Assembly: GCF_037042795.1 (NCBI RefSeq)
Contig: NC_089648.1
Coordinates: forward strand, 4,491,501 to 4,555,500
From: Molothrus aeneus
Taxonomy: Eukaryota; Chordata; Aves; Passeriformes; Icteridae
Length of the DNA stretch: 64,000 nucleotides
Reading direction: 5' to 3'
In this document: in pieces, positions 12,301 to 24,300 of the stretch
Layout: each line of letters opens with the position of its first letter
Numbering within the stretch: position 1 is the stretch's first letter
Position numbers and translations under genes: made by a program
The notes under the pieces: model-generated
What the model saw: only the letters and a program-made list of their open reading frames with translations
Database searches by the model: none
Told to the model about the DNA's origin: nothing

Positions 12301-15300
12301 GTGGGACAGGGCTCTGATGCCATCTAGTGTTTGGCACCGCGGTGGGACCCCAGCGCCTGCCGGACAGGAAGGGATCCATCCAGGTTTGGAGAAATTCCCA
12401 ACTCCTGAAATGAGTTTGAGAGGTGAAAGCTAAATATACACATTACCTATCCCAGCCCTTCTGTTGCACAGACTTTCTTCTCTCATACAGAGCATTATTA
12501 ATCCTTCCCAAGCCCATGCTTTCCACAAATCTGGTTTTGATTGATGGGATGTGGAGGTTTTTGTATTATTGATATTATTGAATTATAGACTCAAAACTTC
12601 TGGCCACAACAAAGTTATGTACTAAAATGGAAATTGGCAGTTTAAATCCCTCAGTGTGTCCATGCTGAGTATTACAATAATATTTGGAATAATGTTGAGA
12701 TCTTTACCCTCAAGACACTCAGTTTCCCAGAACACCCTTGTTTTATGGTGGGTTTGACCACGAGCTCTGTAGACATTCTCTTCAGATTAAATCTAACTGG
12801 TTGTTTGCTTTCATTACAGGCACTCAGAAATGCAGCTAATTAATTATATTTTACATTTCCTGGATTTTCTTGGGGGGGCAAATACAAAGGTGAAGCCCAG
12901 GTGGGAAATGTGCTTTGAGAGGGTGGTACTAATGCTGAATTTTTATTTTTTCTCCTACAACATGGGGGCAGAAACCAAATACTTCCTGTGATGCTGTAAT
13001 AGAAACCAGGTCATTGCAGTTGTGTGAATCTTAAAGGACATTAGAAGTTCTGCCTGATACCAGCTGTACCCACTTGGGGGATTTCTGTCATTTTCTGTGT
13101 TTGTGGTGAGTTAAATGGCACCACTCAGCAGATAGATGTTTGGGTTTGTTTGTTGTTTTTCACTGGAGAAAAAATGCCTTGGAGCATCTCTGAGTTTCTT
13201 TCAGAAGCAGATTGGTAAAATTCCATTTAATTCACCATAAAATATCTTGATTTAATTTCATCTCGTTGTACTCTTAGATTCTTTGCTTGTTCAGGTCATC
13301 TTTTATGCTACCAGGTAAATAGTAATAAATGGAGAGTTCCAGAGGGAAGAGAATTTGCAGAGGAGGAGGAGGAGGAGGAATGAGTGACCAAACCCAATGA
13401 GTGACATTTTTCTGAAGGAAGGACACAGAGCTGCTGTGTTTTTTATTAGAGCTCTTGTGCCCCTGTTGAGAGGCAAAGACTTGTGCCATGAGGCTGCTAA
13501 AAGAGCAAAGCCTGAGGAAGTTCCTTCAGAGTGGCACAATTAGGGAGAAAATGGAGCATTTGGGCCAAGTTGCCAACTCTGCCAGGTAGGCACCAGCACA
13601 GAGGGATCTGCAGGGCTCTTCTCAGTGCCCTACTCAGGGTGTTCAATGTGTGAGTAGGGAGTGAGTAAAGCACTCACCCTGCCAGGCAGGGCTCCATGGA
13701 GCTGGGGTGTGCCATGACACGTGTCCAGAACTGATTGTGTCTGACTGCTCTGGGGGACCTGATAATGGCACCTCCTCTGTACTTGGTGCTCAAACGCGCT
13801 CTAGGGGCAGGGCTGCAGTATCCCTGCTGAAAACAGAGCTCCTCCTGAGGTTTGCCACTGCTGGTGCCCAGGTTATGTGTGCAGAGTAGGGGCCCCTCTT
13901 GCCTGAGATGGGAGATGGGCTCATTCTGGGTGTGTTTGCATGGAGGGGTGAGAATGAGCACCGAGTATGCAGAGAGGCAAGAGGAGGATCTGGAGGCCAG
14001 GGAGGCACTCCTGGGGGCAGTGAGGGACACTGGAGATGGGACAAACAGGACTGGTGGTGCAGCTGCTCTGCTGTGGCCACAACAAACTCTGGTCAGAGTT
14101 GCATAAATGCACTATTTTAAGTATAAGATATAAAGAATATAAACATGAAATGAAGAAGCTTTAATTTGGTATCTTTGGAAATTTGATAATTAATGGAAAG
14201 ACCTTTGAAAGCACAATGTTTTTGGTAAGTTTAGTGACAGTGCAAATATGGAAGGGGACTCAGGTTTTGGTGGTTTCCAGTTCAGCTTGAAGACAGACAC
14301 AGATTCTCAGACATATTTTGTACTTTTATTTTTTGTACAGTGCAACTTTTCACGTTTTCTTGCACTGTGATGTTTGAATCTACACTCTCTACTTCCCTCC
14401 TATTTTGGATTTGTTTGGATTTACCTGTCGAAAATGGGACTGAAATGCAGATCCTTGTATAAGTTAAAAAGAGATGTAACTGGTCTTGCTGTCAAAGGAG
14501 GCCTTAAATTTATGTAGCAGTTGAAGTCAAAACCGGGGTTTTTGGGTCTCTTTGTAGTAATCTTTCTCAATGCAAGATTGTGCTACTAAAAAGTGAAACT
14601 GTCAATTTAAGGTCTGAATTGGGATCTCTAGCCCTCCTGGTCTACACTATTTTCATGAAAACGTGGGAATGCCCTTTACTAGTTCTTAAGAAAATGGTGT
14701 ACTAGATTTTTAAGAGGCTTTGGAGCAGTCCTGGGAAGATTTTAGCTTCCTGTTGTTAGCTCCAGATTTTAAGAGGAAAATCCAAACTGGAAAAGAAATT
14801 GTGGGTTTTTTCAGCAGGGATGGAAACAAAATGACATCAGGATTGCCACAGCTCTTCTCTTTCACATTTGGAGTTGTAGTTCACGTTCCTCTCCTGTTTG
14901 TGCAACACTTCCCAAATGTTACTTTCTGTATGTTGGTACTGCAAACTGTCAGGTTCCTGTTTTTATTTAAATGAAGGGAACAGTTAATTGTCAGGTCTGC
15001 AGCTGCCAACAGAGAACGCTGATGTAAAATTAAAAAGGGGAAGGTGTTTGCTGGTAGGAATTAGGTAAAGGGCTGAGTAACTTTTCCTGCAGCCTTCCTT
15101 AAGAGGAATAAATGCGGCTGAGCAGCTCCTGGGGACTAAAGATACCAGCAAAAGGATTAATCGTGTTCTTCATGAGCCTCTGCTTTTGTTCCAGGCACAG
15201 AAAGGGTCCTTTTCTATTTCCCTTCACGCTGCTTGTTGTGAAGGGAGAAGTGTTACAAAGACGTCTCTGTTAGTCCTCCAGCAGGCAGACGTTAGTTTAC

Positions 15301-18300
15301 AGAAACCCGAGGGGAAGCCATACATCTGGGAGGTTTGTAAACGCCTTCGAACCTCTGTTTGAAAAGCAATCTATTTAAAGCTCGTCTGGTGACTACTTTT
15401 AGCCGGGCGGCGAAAAGCCGCTTAGCGCGGCCGGGCTCTGCAGCCCTCGCTGCCGTCCGTGCAGCGGGGCCGCCGTGCCGGGGGAGCCGCTCCCGCCGTG
15501 CCAGCGCTCCGTGCCGGAGGAGCCGCTCCCGCCGTGCCAGCGCTCCGTGCCGGGGGAGCCGCTCCCGCCGTGCCAGCGCTCCGTGCCGGGGGAGCCGCTC
15601 CCGCCGTGCCAGCGCTCCGTGCCGGGGGAGCCGCTCCCGCCGTGCCAGCGCTCCGTGCCGGGGGAGCCGCTCCCGCCGTGCCAGCGCTCCGTGCCGGGCG
15701 GAGCCGCTCCCGGGGCCGGGAGGAGCCGGTGCCGCCGTGCCGGGGGAGCCGGGAGGAGCCGCTCCCCCCGTGCCGCCGCTCCGGGCGCAGCGGGGCCGTG
15801 CGGTGCCAGCACTGCGTCAGCTCCACACCCCGTCAGCTGACCCGCTCCTGCAGCACCAGTGCAGCACCACTGCGGAGCCCGGGGAAGCCCATGGTTCCCT
15901 CCCTGGGCTGCAGGGCACTTCTCCCGCAGCTCTCCCCTCTTGGAATGCATAATTGATAATCCCAGCTGGAGAGATGGACAGTCAGCCGAGCAGTTGGAAG
16001 GATAAGGGTATTTATTCTTTCACCTTCTTTGCTTATTTTATTCCTTTGAGATGCCGCGGGTCGTTTTCAGCAAATGGTGTCTGTAGCATGTATTTATTTG
16101 ATTGTGAAATGTAGCCGAAGGTGTGGAGTCTCTTTGTGCCACGTGCAGAATTAGAAAAGCTGCAGGCTAAAATGGGTAAAGAGGAGCAATGCAGAAGAAT
16201 AAATACTTTATGTAGGTGAAACGGCTCGTGTGACACTGCAGATCTTTTCCAGTCCTACAGAGCATGTTAATGAAGGGCTTGTTTTGGTATGCACGGCACA
16301 AATACCAGCGTAGTCCCAGTTTAGTCCGTGCTCCTTGGAAATTTCGAGACTATTAATAATCTAACAATACTATCCATTAACTGTAAAACCCCACGTAATT
16401 TGCAGGTCATGTTTTAATGTTTTTAAGAGGAGAAACTGCATGCAGACCACAGCAGGGTGGGGATATTGTCTCTAAAAATCTGTTTGAAATATACCCTTAA
16501 TCCCATTTGCTTTGGATCTTTCATCATTCTGTCAAATTCTAGGTAAAACTGTGTCTGATTTTTCAAAATTTACAGCCATAATATTAAATTGTTTTAGGTA
16601 AATAAGTAGCTGACCTTAAATTAGTGTGGTGCTGACCTTTGTTCCTGTAAGCACCAATGGGAGATCTCCAGTGTAAATCTCTGTGGATCATTACATTAGT
16701 GCTCAGTGTGTTAGAGTTTAAGCCTTATTTGAATAAGTAATCTTCATACTTTATCAAGAGGACAAGCTTTAAAAAAATTAATTATCTCTGGATACTTAAA
16801 TATATTTTAAAGGGCCTTGTTGTGCTTGGTGCTTGTGACATTTTCCTCTTTTTTTGGGAATTATTGCTCAAAATCTGGGGTTTTTTATGTTCTACTTGGA
16901 CAAAATTGCCATTGCTCTGAAATCCATAGAATGCTTTTCCAGAACCTAAATATATACCAAAAAAAGTCCTGAAGGACTTTTTTTGATCCCTTGCCTCTGC
17001 AAAATCAGGTTCTTAAGGTTTAATATTTTATTAAAGGGCTGTAAAATATCAGGAGAAATATGATGCAGTGTTTAGTAATATATTGTTGTTGACATGTAAG
17101 TAATTTAAATGTTCAAGGCTTCATACGTCAGGCCTGAATTTGTGGAGATGGGAAGAAAGAAAGGAAAGGGAAAAAAAATAAGAGGGCTGAGGTCAGAAGG
17201 TTTTGGTAAAAATTGGAAGGCAAGTTCCCTTTTTATGTCTTCAGGCCTAATTTTCAGGTTTCTTTTACAACCAGCCTGGCAGGGGTGGTGCTGATCTGAA
17301 AGCACATTTCCAACCCTGGAATTTGAGGCCTTGAGAATAACGGAGTCTGTTTTGGTTTAAAACCCCTGAATTTCCCATCCTGAGCAGAGATCAGATCTAA
17401 AAGAAAATGGAAGCAGAAATGAAAGGTTTGGGGGAAGGAGAAGACCCTGGTTCTTCTCCTGTTGCAGCTGCTGTTGAAGCCTGGTTTAGAGGGGGTTTTT
17501 TGTTTAGAACCAAGATGAAGATACTGTGTTTCACATTCTTCCTTTCTTAGGTCAGGCTCCAGTGGCATGGAAAATGATGGGTAAAGTTCAGGGACTGATT
17601 GCACTATTCATCCAGCCCCAAAATAAATATAGAAGCAAATATTGCAACATGCTTCTTTCCATGCTAAAAAATTACTAAAAAAAAATTTAAATCTAAAACC
17701 AGAGAAGAGCAAAAAGTACAATTTATAGTTGGACTTTGCAGCTGAAACACTACTTCCTAATGAGTATAATCTTAAATTTAGATTTGGCTAATGTGTTGTA
17801 GTTGAGGAACAAGCATAATGCAAGTGGTGCAACCTCTGGCATTGATTAATACCTGTGGTATTGATCGTCTAGAGATAGATAGGAGGAAACGGGTCTACCC
17901 TGGGAGTAGCATGATTTTAATTTTTAATGCTCTTGAAGATAGGCCCATGGAGTAATTAGTACTAAAAGTAACATTTATTATTTAATTTTTAATGATTTCA
18001 AGGAATTGTCAGGTTTTAATGGCTGAATATTGATATGATAATATGGTGAACAGCACAGCTATACTTCCAGGTTATCCCAGTATTCTTTTCTAATTAATGA
18101 GCAGAAATCTTTCTGAATTTTGGTTTAACTTAGTTAACTGATGCCAAAGATTGCATTGCATAGGCAACCTTTATCATGAATAATTGGGGCTTTGGAATGG
18201 TTTTCCCAGTTGGTACATTGTGCACACATGCACGAGTATCTGGTCAAATAGAAATGAAAGGAAAATGTTGCTTTGGCTCATTAGGTAGTATTTGGGATTT

Positions 18301-21300
18301 TTTTTTTTTGGGAGTGTGGTAGTGTTTGCCTTGTTTCTAGCATGTACTTGTGAAACCTGTATCGCTTCTTTTGTGGCGTTGTGGTGCAGATGTGCCGAGC
18401 CTGAGCTGTGCGTGGTGCAGCCTTGTTCTGTGCCCTCTGGCACCCAGCTGGAGCCACCTGCCCATGGCTCTGCTGGATGTGCTGCTCCACGGGGATGCCT
18501 TTGCCTGGGACAGGGACAGCTCTGTTGGTGGCAGTCCCACGTGCTTGGCACCACTTGCAGTCCTGCTGTCACCACCCAGTTTCTCCAGCCAGGAGCTGGT
18601 GTTGTTCCTGGCTTGCAAGGAGACACTCAAGGACCAAACTGGCTTCTGACGCATCTGATGAGGGTAAATGGAGGCTGCAATTTTGTGGCCCAGTCTCTGC
18701 TCCTGTTAGGATGTTAACCAGGATTTTGAATAATAACCCTGGTGCAAGAAGCCTTGAAAATGTCAAAGCCCAGGCTCTGGTGGTGCTCGACACACCAACC
18801 ACTGGATGGTTGATGGCTTCTCCTGGGGGTTGGGCAGTGTGGGGTCAGCACTCGGATTCTCTGCACAGAGATCAGGAGAAACCCTGAAGATCACATCCTG
18901 TGTGAATATGAAAGTGGAAAAGGCCTCTCTGAGCAATTTGTGGTTGTGGATTTTCTGCCCAGCAGCTTTTCCTGCTCGGTGACAGATGGGACATTCATTG
19001 TGCTGCAGCCGTGCTGAAAGCTGCCGCTTCTCAGCGCTGTGTCCCATTTCTCTATCGGCACAACGCTAGACTGAGCCATGAAAGGCTCTTCTTCCCTGTG
19101 CCCCTCGCTGTTCCTAGGAGAACAGAAAGGATCCGTGCCTACCTCTCACGTCACAGAAAGGTTCCAGTGGAACAACGCCTGTAAATGGCCCAGTGTTTTT
19201 TTCTCCCCTCCCCTTCGACACAGGCAGCCTTTCTTTGGCGCTGAAGCGCGGGGTCTGTGGGGCTGTAAATGCCGGCTAGGGGGGTTGGTTGTCCATTGTG
19301 CAGCCGCATTGCGAGGGCTCCGGCGCAGGCGGCCATGGGCGGCTCTGCGATGGCAGCGGGCGGAGGTTGCGTAGCTCCGACCTCCGAGCGCCCTCGCAGG
19401 AAGTGGAAAGCGCCGGGAGCGGAGCCGTGCCAGGGCTGGGTGCTCGCAGCACGCTCAAGATGGATGCCAAAACGGGTTAGTTCCTTTTTCCTGCTTTTCT
19501 GTGCTACACCTGAGCTCGGCTCGCTCGTAGGTCTCGCTTTTAATTGCTCTTTCTTAAAAAAATAAAATCCGAACAAAAACCCCCCAAAAATCAAGATAAG
19601 GTTGCTTGGTTCAGGGGTTTTTATAAAGAGGTTTATCAGGTTGAATATATCAGACCGCTTGTTTTTGTCATTAAAACCCGATATGACTTGCTCAGTTTTA
19701 AGTTAAATATCTGAAAGGAAAAGGCTTTAAAAAATGCAGCGCCAAAGCTATCGCAGCACTTGCTTTAAAAGCAAAATGTAACTGGATGAGTTGTGCATGT
19801 AAGGCACGGATGGTACAAGACTATTTTTAGACGTGCCAAGTGACAGTTCGTGCTTACCAAATGTAGGCAGCTGTTCTTGTTTTAGAATAGGCCTGCAAGA
19901 CGTGCATTAATATTATTTATTTTATTATACTTCATATTGTGTAAAACGCAGCTCAGAACTGTTTCCATAAGGAAAGATGTTGCAGGGCTGTTGCTGAAAA
20001 TGGGTTTGAGTTTTTTGTGTTTTTGGTTTTATTTTTGATCTGCTGTGAATATCTTGCGTGTAAGTTAAAACCAGAAAGCTGCTTCTAGTAATGCTTTTAA
20101 TATTTTCCTTTCAAAATAAATGCAAATAACTTGTTTCTGATCAATTAGAGAATACAGATGAGTGGCTTCATCTGCTTTCCTGGACTGCAGAATTACAAAG
20201 CCGTTTTTCAGTGACTTAAACACCGAATTTCCTTTGAGGAATTTATGATGATACCAGATCCGTATGTCATTAAACCTCCGCTCATTTGGTCCTTCTCCAA
20301 AAGGAGTGGAGATGAAATGAGGAAAAATGTTTTATGAGCAGCTTAACTGGTCCGGGAGCTCCTGGCGTGGGGATTTTTCTTATTGATTACTGAGAACAAA
20401 AGACTTGATGGTCGCTAAAGGCCGTTTGGCTTTTGCTGTGTGCTTTAATTCCAGCAATGCACCTTTGTTTCTGGCATTCTGGAACTGTCACACAGATGAA
20501 TTGCTCTTTTTACATTCCTTATAGCTGGAATAATGCATTAATGCATGGAATTAGTGATTTCCTATGAAGAAGCCACAGCTTTAAAGCTGTGCAGAGAGGA
20601 GGGAGCAGCTCTTTTACAGAGGTAAAGCTGTCTGCAGGCAGAGGAGCAGGGCTCATACTGAATGTGTCACCTGATACAGGGGCAGCACCAATTTCGAGTG
20701 CATGGATGCTCAAATTGCAGCATTTAAAAATAAACACAGTTTTAATACTTGCAGCAAATGCTCAAAAAAAAAGAGGGCTGTTTTTATTTCTTTTAAAGAT
20801 TCCTTACATGATTTAAGAGCACAAAATCCACTGGTTTTGGCCAGACTGGTTGTGAAGATCTCACCCAGGTGTTGAGGCTCCTTGCAGCTCAGCTTAGGTT
20901 TGCAGGTTTACAAGGATTCTTTGGTCAGTCACACCATTTTGTTGATGTTTAATGCAAGGTGTGCAGAGACAATAATCGATTCTTTTGTGTGTGGAAGCAA
21001 AGGAAAAACCGAAACAAAAAGTTAAATTTTGGGATTGCAACCCACACAACAGCAGATCTACGATGACTTGATTTTATTTGTTTGATTTTTACAAATATTC
21101 ATGGAAGGTTGTGTTGCTTGGAGCCTGGGCTGCAGTGGCAGGAGGAGTTTGGATTGGAGGCGCTGGGAGAGCAGGAGCGTTGCCTCGGGGCAGTGCTGCT
21201 CTATCTCTGCCCCCATATGTTTGTGCAGTCACATGGTGGCAGCGCCAGGCCCTGCTCTGCCTGGCTCCTGCCTGCTGGGATGGCTTTGGCACAGCACAGG

Positions 21301-24300
21301 CAGCCAGGCTGGAAGAAAGGAGTGGGATGGATGGTGCTGGAAGGGTGAGGCTGTTCTTTCCACAGCGCTTCTGGTCTGTGATAAACTGAAGGTGTTGGTG
21401 CAGCTGGAACCTGGCTCTGTCTGTGGGGCTGCAGGAAACTTCTGCTGAAATGTGAATTAAATATTGAGGTTAGATACTTTGCATTAGGGTGGGTTTAAGT
21501 TTCTGACCGTGGTTTTCATTTTCCTGCTATGCTGTATAGTTTCCATGTTGGAATAACTGGGAAGAACTTCAGCTCTTCTGAAAGTGTGGGAAAACACACC
21601 CCAGCCCCAGGGGCTTTGGCATGTTGTACCTACAAAAGGGTTACACAGACTTTGCCCTACACAGACTACCAGGTGTTGGATGTTGGAGCATGACTGTGTT
21701 TTCATCCTGCAAGAAATACTAGACAAATTCTACTTTTAAAAATGTTTTTACAGTCATCCAAATAATCTGTTCCAAGCTGTGATTAACTGCTTTACAGTTA
21801 ATTTTGGTGACATTTAGGATGAGGCAGGATTACTAAATGTGCAGTGCAATAGTAATAGGTTTCTGTAATTCATCTTGAACTCTGTCTCTACTAGGTTATT
21901 GCTGTTAACAGACAGATCTGCAGTTGGGTGTGTTTGTGTTAAGCCATCACCTATCCCTTGTGCAAGGGTGTACTTTGCTCTGAACAGTGATGCTAAAAAT
22001 GGCACAATATTGTGTTCTCTAATGAGGGTCACTTAAGGAAAACTAAACTTGGTTTGCAAATGAAGTCTTCTGCATTGGAGCACAGCAGATTTAGCCTGGA
22101 TTGACATTTCAGGGAGAGTATTCCCTCTTGATGGCTCAGTCTGTCACCCATAATCAACATTATAAACTCCCATGGGAATGCTTCCATCAAAAGAAAACAA
22201 AATGAACTGTTAATGAGTCTTTGAGCAGTGCCTTTGCCTCTACCAGGCTTGGAAAGCTATAATGGTTTTGAGATCTGTTGGTGTCTTGTTATCTGTCCTC
22301 AGAGGGAATTGGAATCAATCTCTTCAGGGAGTGACCTCCACAAAATGCCCGACAATGAGAGGAAATGAAGCACAAACTGTGGTTCTGGTGCAGAACACAG
22401 CACAGGAGCTGAAGAGATGAATTCTGACATTGCTTAAGGGCAGCATTGTTTTAAAATTTAAGCAATTGCATCTGGGTAATCCTAATAGCAGTAATCCCAA
22501 TAATCTGAGGTCCAGAGCTGACCAGTACTAAATAACCTATTTCTAGTTGTAGTTTCAGCTCTGGTTTGACAGGGGTTTGCAAGCTCCACTCTTGGTGACT
22601 CTCAGCAGTCGAGTGAATAATGAAAAATTACTGCCTTGATATGAATGCCAAAGATGTCTTGTTCTAATTTCTTACCTCTTTTCCATTGTAGTTGTTGACC
22701 TCCTTTACTGGCGAGACATCAAGAAGACCGGGGTGGTGTTTGGAGCCAGCCTGTTCCTGCTGCTCTCATTAACAGTGTTCAGCATCGTCAGCGTCACAGC
22801 CTACATCGCCCTGGCCCTGCTCTCTGTCACCATCAGCTTTAGGATATACAAGGGAGTCATCCAGGCAATCCAGAAGTCTGATGAGGGCCACCCCTTCAGG
22901 TGAGATTTTTCATTAAGCAGAATTGTGTTGTTTTGGAGAGCAGCAGTGCTGGTACTGCCAGAAGCAGTGGGTGACACATGCTGTTAACATGTTGCATAAT
23001 AACGAAAATAGACTCTGCACTGAAATATGTGTTCCCCACTTTCAGATTTTCTCAGGAGTCATACAGTAAATTCAGAAAAGGGACTGAGGGCTTGGTACAA
23101 GGGATGGAAAAATCAGAATAAATGTAGCAGGGTCTAAAGCATGACAAAAGGGTACTTTAATCTTTTTGAAACTTTCAAGACCTTAAAAATGTGTGGTTTA
23201 GTTTGTAGCTGTGCTCTCCACTTGCAAGGTCAGTGACAGGGTCCAGGTACCCAGTGCTGCAGAGCTGCCTCCTAAGAGGAATTAAACCTTATTAATCTGT
23301 GTTGGAGGACTTGCAGGAGTGTGTGTTTCCTGTTTCCCTGCCAGCCCTGTCCACTCTGCCCAGCCTTGCATCTCCCTGTTATTAATGAGTGAAATGGCTC
23401 AGTCTCCCCTTGCAATTTTCACAAAGTCCTGTTTGCCCCTCTATCTACAGCCCTCTTACTAATTTGGTGGTGTTCCCATCTTCTGTAAGGCAAAGCAAAA
23501 TGTCGGCTTCCCTCCATTCCTCCCAGGCCATGTGCAGTGGCTCCTTTTCCAGTGAAAGCCAGTCTGGGGGACAAAATTATAGGGAAAAACTCCTCCCATT
23601 AGGGTGAATATTCCCAGCTGAAATCTTGCTTACTTCTCATTATCTAAACAACAATTTCAAGCTTTTTTCTTAGCAAGAACAAGCAGAACTTGTGCTACCT
23701 GTGCTCTTTCTGCAGTTTTTTCTAAAAATACTGATATTCCTATGTAGCTTCCAGACTCTCATCCAGCATATCTGGTTGCTTACTTTTTTTCTGTATAGCT
23801 TCTCCACAAGAAGGATATTTTTACTTGAAAAATCCTGTGAGAAGAATTGGATTTTTGGTGCAGGTGCTGAATATCCTGTGGATGAGCTAGGGAGGGTAAG
23901 CAGATGGAAGCCAAGGGTGGATGGCAGAATGTAGCCTTGAAATGGCCACTTGCTGCAGTTACCATATGAAATATTTTCATTTGTCTTGGACTTGCCACAA
24001 GGTCATGTTTAGCTTTGCCTTAAATGACATACATGGGAGCATTGTGCAATTTTCATATTAAAAAATCCCTCAAGAAAACCATCCTCAAGCAGAGTCCCCT
24101 AAACAAAAGTTTAACAAGTGTAAAATGAGCTCCATTTTACAGATGTGCTGCATTAGTCCTTCTGCCTGCAGCGTGCACATTAGATAAATAATTTATACTT
24201 TGTTTAAGGACTCCAAATTGCCACAGCCACTGCAACTGCAGATAAGTGACAGTGGAGTGGAAAGAACATATAACCAGATAGGGTTGATATCTTTTATGTA

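Larger units (their letters stand above)
9622..15360 (+). other. RTN4 intron 3, part upstream of the RTN4-C promoter
   Basis: No exon was recognised. It contains a GGA-type simple repeat (13358-13379) and a possible diverged CR1 tail (10540-10580). The remainder is ordinary intronic sequence. Confidence 0.65.

Noticed and set aside
15359..15956. Long overlapping frames on both strands rich in repeated 12-residue units
   Set aside because: They arise from the 36-bp minisatellite, whose length is a multiple of three and which lacks A/T-rich stops. They are treated as repeat, with only a possible uORF role.
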